This document shows positions 6,565 through 7,825 of a DNA stretch of 7,825 bases, one piece after another. The position numbers and the translations under genes are program-made. Under the pieces are notes generated by a model. The model was not told the origin of the DNA. It saw nothing but the letters and a program-made list of their open reading frames with translations, and made no database searches. The stretch covers positions 1 through 7,825 of the forward strand of contig JAJYJL010000204.1 of the NCBI GenBank assembly GCA_021789565.1. Reading direction: 5' to 3'. Origin of the DNA: Acidobacteriota bacterium. GTDB taxonomy: Bacteria > Acidobacteriota > Terriglobia > UBA7540. Within the stretch, counting starts at the first letter, position 1. The number at the start of each line of letters is the position of its first letter.

Positions 6565-6900
6565 ATGGATATCGAAAAGACCATGGAGTTCATCCTGAGC
6601 ACCCAGGCGAGGGTTGAAGTGTCGATTGAGGAACTGAAGACCGTGGCCAGGGCGCACGAAGAGCGCATCGCCCGGCTCGAAACATCAATGGCGACTGCCA
6701 CCGATCTCATCGGCCGCCTGGCCCAGGCAGAAACCCGCCTGGCAGAGCGCATGGAGTCCGGGTTTCGGGAGTTCCGCGAATCCCAAGCCGCAGGCTTTAA
6801 GGAGCTGCGAGAAGCACAGGCTTCGACCGACTACAAGCTGAACGCCCTGATCGATACCGTGGACAAGATCGTCCGCAAAAACGGCCACGAGAAGTCCTAA
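6565..6900 (+). CDS. Small coiled-coil protein of unknown function
   Basis: 111-residue, highly charged, helical protein with no signal peptide or membrane segment, presumably cytoplasmic. Seen: MDIEKTMEFILSTQARVEVS, then nearly continuous predicted coiled coil from about 12 to 88. This includes an 11-residue direct repeat (GFREFRESQAA at 66-76, GFKELREAQAS at 77-87), the hendecad spacing typical of long helices. The C-terminus is KLNALIDTVDKIVRKNGHEK. I recall 'MDIEKT...' proteins ending in 'LNALI..VD.I' as a recurrent family in Acidobacteriota genomes, usually hypothetical; this is memory, not a search. The start is unambiguous (ATG, with a -10 just upstream) but lacks a ribosome binding site. 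An intrinsic terminator follows the stop, so it looks like a one-gene transcript between two carboxylase genes. There is no evidence that it acts on the carboxylase. Confidence 0.8.
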   Translation: MDIEKTMEFILSTQARVEVSIEELKTVARAHEERIARLETSMATATDLIGRLAQAETRLAERMESGFREFRESQAAGFKELREAQASTDYKLNALIDTVDKIVRKNGHEKS

Positions 6901-6908
6901 CCTCCTAC

Positions 6909-6942
6909 CGCAGGGTCCGTTTCCGGCCCTGTGTTTCTCATT
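6909..6942 (+). terminator. Intrinsic terminator of the coiled-coil gene
   Basis: CGCAGGGTC (6909-6917) pairs with GGCCCTGTG (6925-6933), nine pairs including two G-T, around a 7-nt loop. The T-rich run TTTCTCATT follows at once. It starts 8 nt after the stop codon. Confidence 0.7.
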
Positions 6943-6968
6943 ACACTTCAACCTGCATCATTCCGCCC

Positions 6969-7080
6969 GATTGTCCCCGTGCTCGCTGTGGTCCACACAA
7001 GCTCAACATACAGTGTACAGAGCCCCTTCTGTGGGCTCTTTGTTACAGCTTTCCCATGCGCAGCGAGCACGGAGAAAATC
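6969..7080. repeat. 112-bp element with 22-bp imperfect inverted arms
   Basis: The left arm (6969-6990) and the reverse complement of the right arm (7059-7080) agree at 19 of 22 positions. As RNA, 20 of 22 pair if one G-T is allowed, including a perfect 12-bp core (CCGTGCTCGCTG at 6977-6988 with CAGCGAGCACGG at 7061-7072). Further nested pairings lie inside: AAGCT/AGCTT (6999-7003 with 7047-7051), GTA/TAC (7015-7017 with 7044-7046) and AGAGCCC/GGGCTCT (7019-7025 with 7033-7039). The whole can fold as one long interrupted hairpin. It could be a miniature inverted-repeat mobile element, a structured RNA, or a regulatory or terminator structure. I see no target-site duplication and no ORF inside. 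Confidence 0.65.
7019..7044 (+). terminator. Hairpin with T-rich tail inside the inverted-repeat element
   Basis: AGAGCCC (7019-7025) pairs perfectly with GGGCTCT (7033-7039) around a 7-nt loop; TTTGTT follows from 7039. On its own it resembles a short intrinsic terminator on the + strand and could back up the one at 6909. It may equally be just the apical part of the larger palindrome. Confidence 0.4.
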
Positions 7081-7191
7081 CTGGAAGCGAAATCCTACAG
7101 CGCTGCATTTCCGAGCCCTTGCCTGCCTTTGTGAACAGGGACATTCCGCCACTGACCGGTGGGTGAGGGCATCGTCGCCTGCGAGCGCGTG

Positions 7192-7197
7192 TATAAT
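7192..7197 (+). promoter_or_regulatory. Candidate -10 promoter element for accC
   Basis: This is a perfect TATAAT preceded by TG directly rather than TGn, with no recognisable -35 at normal spacing. It predicts a start near 7204 and a leader of about 60 nt before TTG 7267. Confidence 0.4.
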
Positions 7198-7256
7198 CAG
7201 GTTTTCAGAGGATGCTCCGGAAACCTTGGCCGGTGGTCACGGACCGTCGCCACATT

Positions 7257-7261
7257 AGGGG
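7257..7261 (+). promoter_or_regulatory. Ribosome binding site for accC
   Basis: AGGGG lies 5 nt before TTG 7267 and decides that start. The next bases form a short inverted repeat, GAAC-GCTT-GTTC (7261-7272), which overlaps the end of the site and the start codon. Confidence 0.55.
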
Positions 7262-7266
7262 AACGC

Positions 7267-7825
7267 TTGTTCAAAAAAATTCTGATTGCCAATCGCGGTG
7301 AGATTGCAGTTCGGGTGATGCGGGCCTGCCGCGAGATGGGCATTCGCAGCGTGGCAGTTTATTCGGAAGTGGACCGCAAGTCGTTGCACGTGCGTTACGC
7401 CGATGAAGCGTTTGCCATCGGTCCGGCGCCCGCCGTTGAAAGCTACCTGCGCATTGACCGCATCATCGGCGCCTCCCAGCGATCGGGCGCCGAGGCCATC
7501 CATCCCGGCTACGGATTTCTTGCCGAGAATCCCGATTTTGCCCGTGCCTGCCGCGACGCCGGCATGGTCTTTATCGGGCCCACGCCTGAGGCCATGGAGT
7601 TGATGGGCTCCAAGACTGCCGCCCGGCGCCTGGTGATGAAGGCCGGCCTGCCGGTGATTCCCGGCACCGACGCCAATCTGCAGAGCTTTGAAGAAGTGGT
7701 CCGCGTGGCTCGCCAGATCGGCTTCCCCGTGATGCTGAAGGCTTCGGCGGGTGGCGGCGGCAAGGGGTTGCGGATGGTGGGGAGGGAGGAGGAACTCGAC
7801 TCCGCTTACCGTAATGCCCGCTCGG
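7267..7825 (+). CDS. accC: Biotin carboxylase subunit of an acyl-CoA carboxylase, N-terminal part (3' end outside window)
   Basis: ATP-grasp enzyme that carboxylates biotin on the carrier protein using bicarbonate and ATP; first half-reaction of acetyl-/propionyl-CoA carboxylase, cytoplasmic. Seen: 186 codons open to the window edge. It begins MFKKILIANRGEIAVRVMRA, the classic N-terminus of this family, which confirms the TTG start. Then come SVAVYSEVDR, AIHPGYGFLAEN (77-88), IGPTPEAMELMGSKTAAR with Lys116 at the E. coli ATP-binding position, and the Gly-rich ATP-grasp loop MLKASAGGGGKGLRM (156-170). The catalytic C-terminal half is outside the window, so it cannot be seen whether this is a stand-alone AccC or a longer PccA-type protein with a fused biotin carrier domain. 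The PccB-type subunit 0.8 kb upstream makes the acyl-CoA carboxylase role more likely than pyruvate carboxylase. Confidence 0.95.
   Translation, partial: MFKKILIANRGEIAVRVMRACREMGIRSVAVYSEVDRKSLHVRYADEAFAIGPAPAVESYLRIDRIIGASQRSGAEAIHPGYGFLAENPDFARACRDAGMVFIGPTPEAMELMGSKTAARRLVMKAGLPVIPGTDANLQSFEEVVRVARQIGFPVMLKASAGGGGKGLRMVGREEELDSAYRNARS

Larger units (their letters stand above)
6901..7266 (+). other. Gene-free gap between the coiled-coil gene and accC
   Basis: This 366-nt gap holds a terminator (6909-6942), the 112-bp inverted-repeat element (6969-7080), a -10 element (7192-7197) and a ribosome binding site (7257-7261). The open frames crossing it lack ribosome binding sites, resemble no protein, and run through the inverted repeat. 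I see nothing identifiable in 7081-7185. Confidence 0.7.

Noticed and set aside
6931..7258. Overlapping short + strand frames (6931-7134 and 6971-7258) in the gap before accC
   Set aside because: They run through the terminator tail, the inverted-repeat element and the accC promoter, lack ribosome binding sites, and show no protein-like pattern.
1..7825. CRISPR arrays, tRNA or rRNA genes, transposases, toxin-antitoxin or phage-defence genes
   Set aside because: I looked for regular direct repeats, tRNA-like folds and characteristic protein motifs and saw none.

Overview
The window is GC-rich bacterial DNA in which every convincing gene reads on the + strand. Start codons include TTG and GTG as well as ATG. 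The best taxonomic guess is Acidobacteriota. The reasons are an HslV with a short propeptide before the catalytic Thr, an HslU that probably begins MVFYLP, a LolA-like periplasmic protein of a type common in that phylum, a small 'MDIEKT...' coiled-coil protein of a family I recall from acidobacterial genomes, and an acyl-CoA carboxylase cluster. This is inference from remembered families, not a search.

Layout. (1) 2-268: the last 88 codons of a short-chain dehydrogenase/reductase. (2) 261-1076: an exported LolA/LolB-like protein whose GTG start overlaps the dehydrogenase stop. (3) 1116-3085: hslV and hslU, the ATP-dependent HslVU protease, behind an extended -10 promoter. (4) 3082-4257: a lipoprotein with about three fibronectin type III domains, whose GTG start overlaps the hslU stop by 4 nt. 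(5) 4289-4854: a second promoter, a possible 24-codon leader ORF and a small one-pass membrane protein resembling DUF3592. (6) 4937-6487: a PccB-type carboxyltransferase subunit. (7) 6552-6942: a coiled-coil gene that looks leaderless, ending in an intrinsic terminator. (8) 6969-7080: a 112-bp element bounded by 22-bp inverted arms, in a 366-nt gene-free gap. (9) 7267 to the window end: the start of a biotin carboxylase (AccC-type).

How the genes relate. HslU unfolds substrates and feeds them to the HslV peptidase; the two genes overlap, as usual for this pair. The downstream lipoprotein is probably co-translated with them although it should act in the envelope. The biotin carboxylase and the carboxyltransferase are two halves of one biotin-dependent acyl-CoA carboxylase. 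A biotin carboxyl carrier domain is also needed and is not in the window; it may be fused to the C-terminus of the truncated AccC or lie downstream. The two halves are separated by the coiled-coil gene, a terminator and the inverted-repeat element, so they are probably transcribed separately.

Most of the window is ordinary housekeeping sequence. The parts most worth a second look are the 6969-7080 inverted-repeat element, the predicted leaderless coiled-coil gene, a Cys at the substrate-specificity position of the carboxyltransferase, and small inverted repeats over the TTG start codons of both carboxylase genes. I did not find a clearly new multi-gene system.
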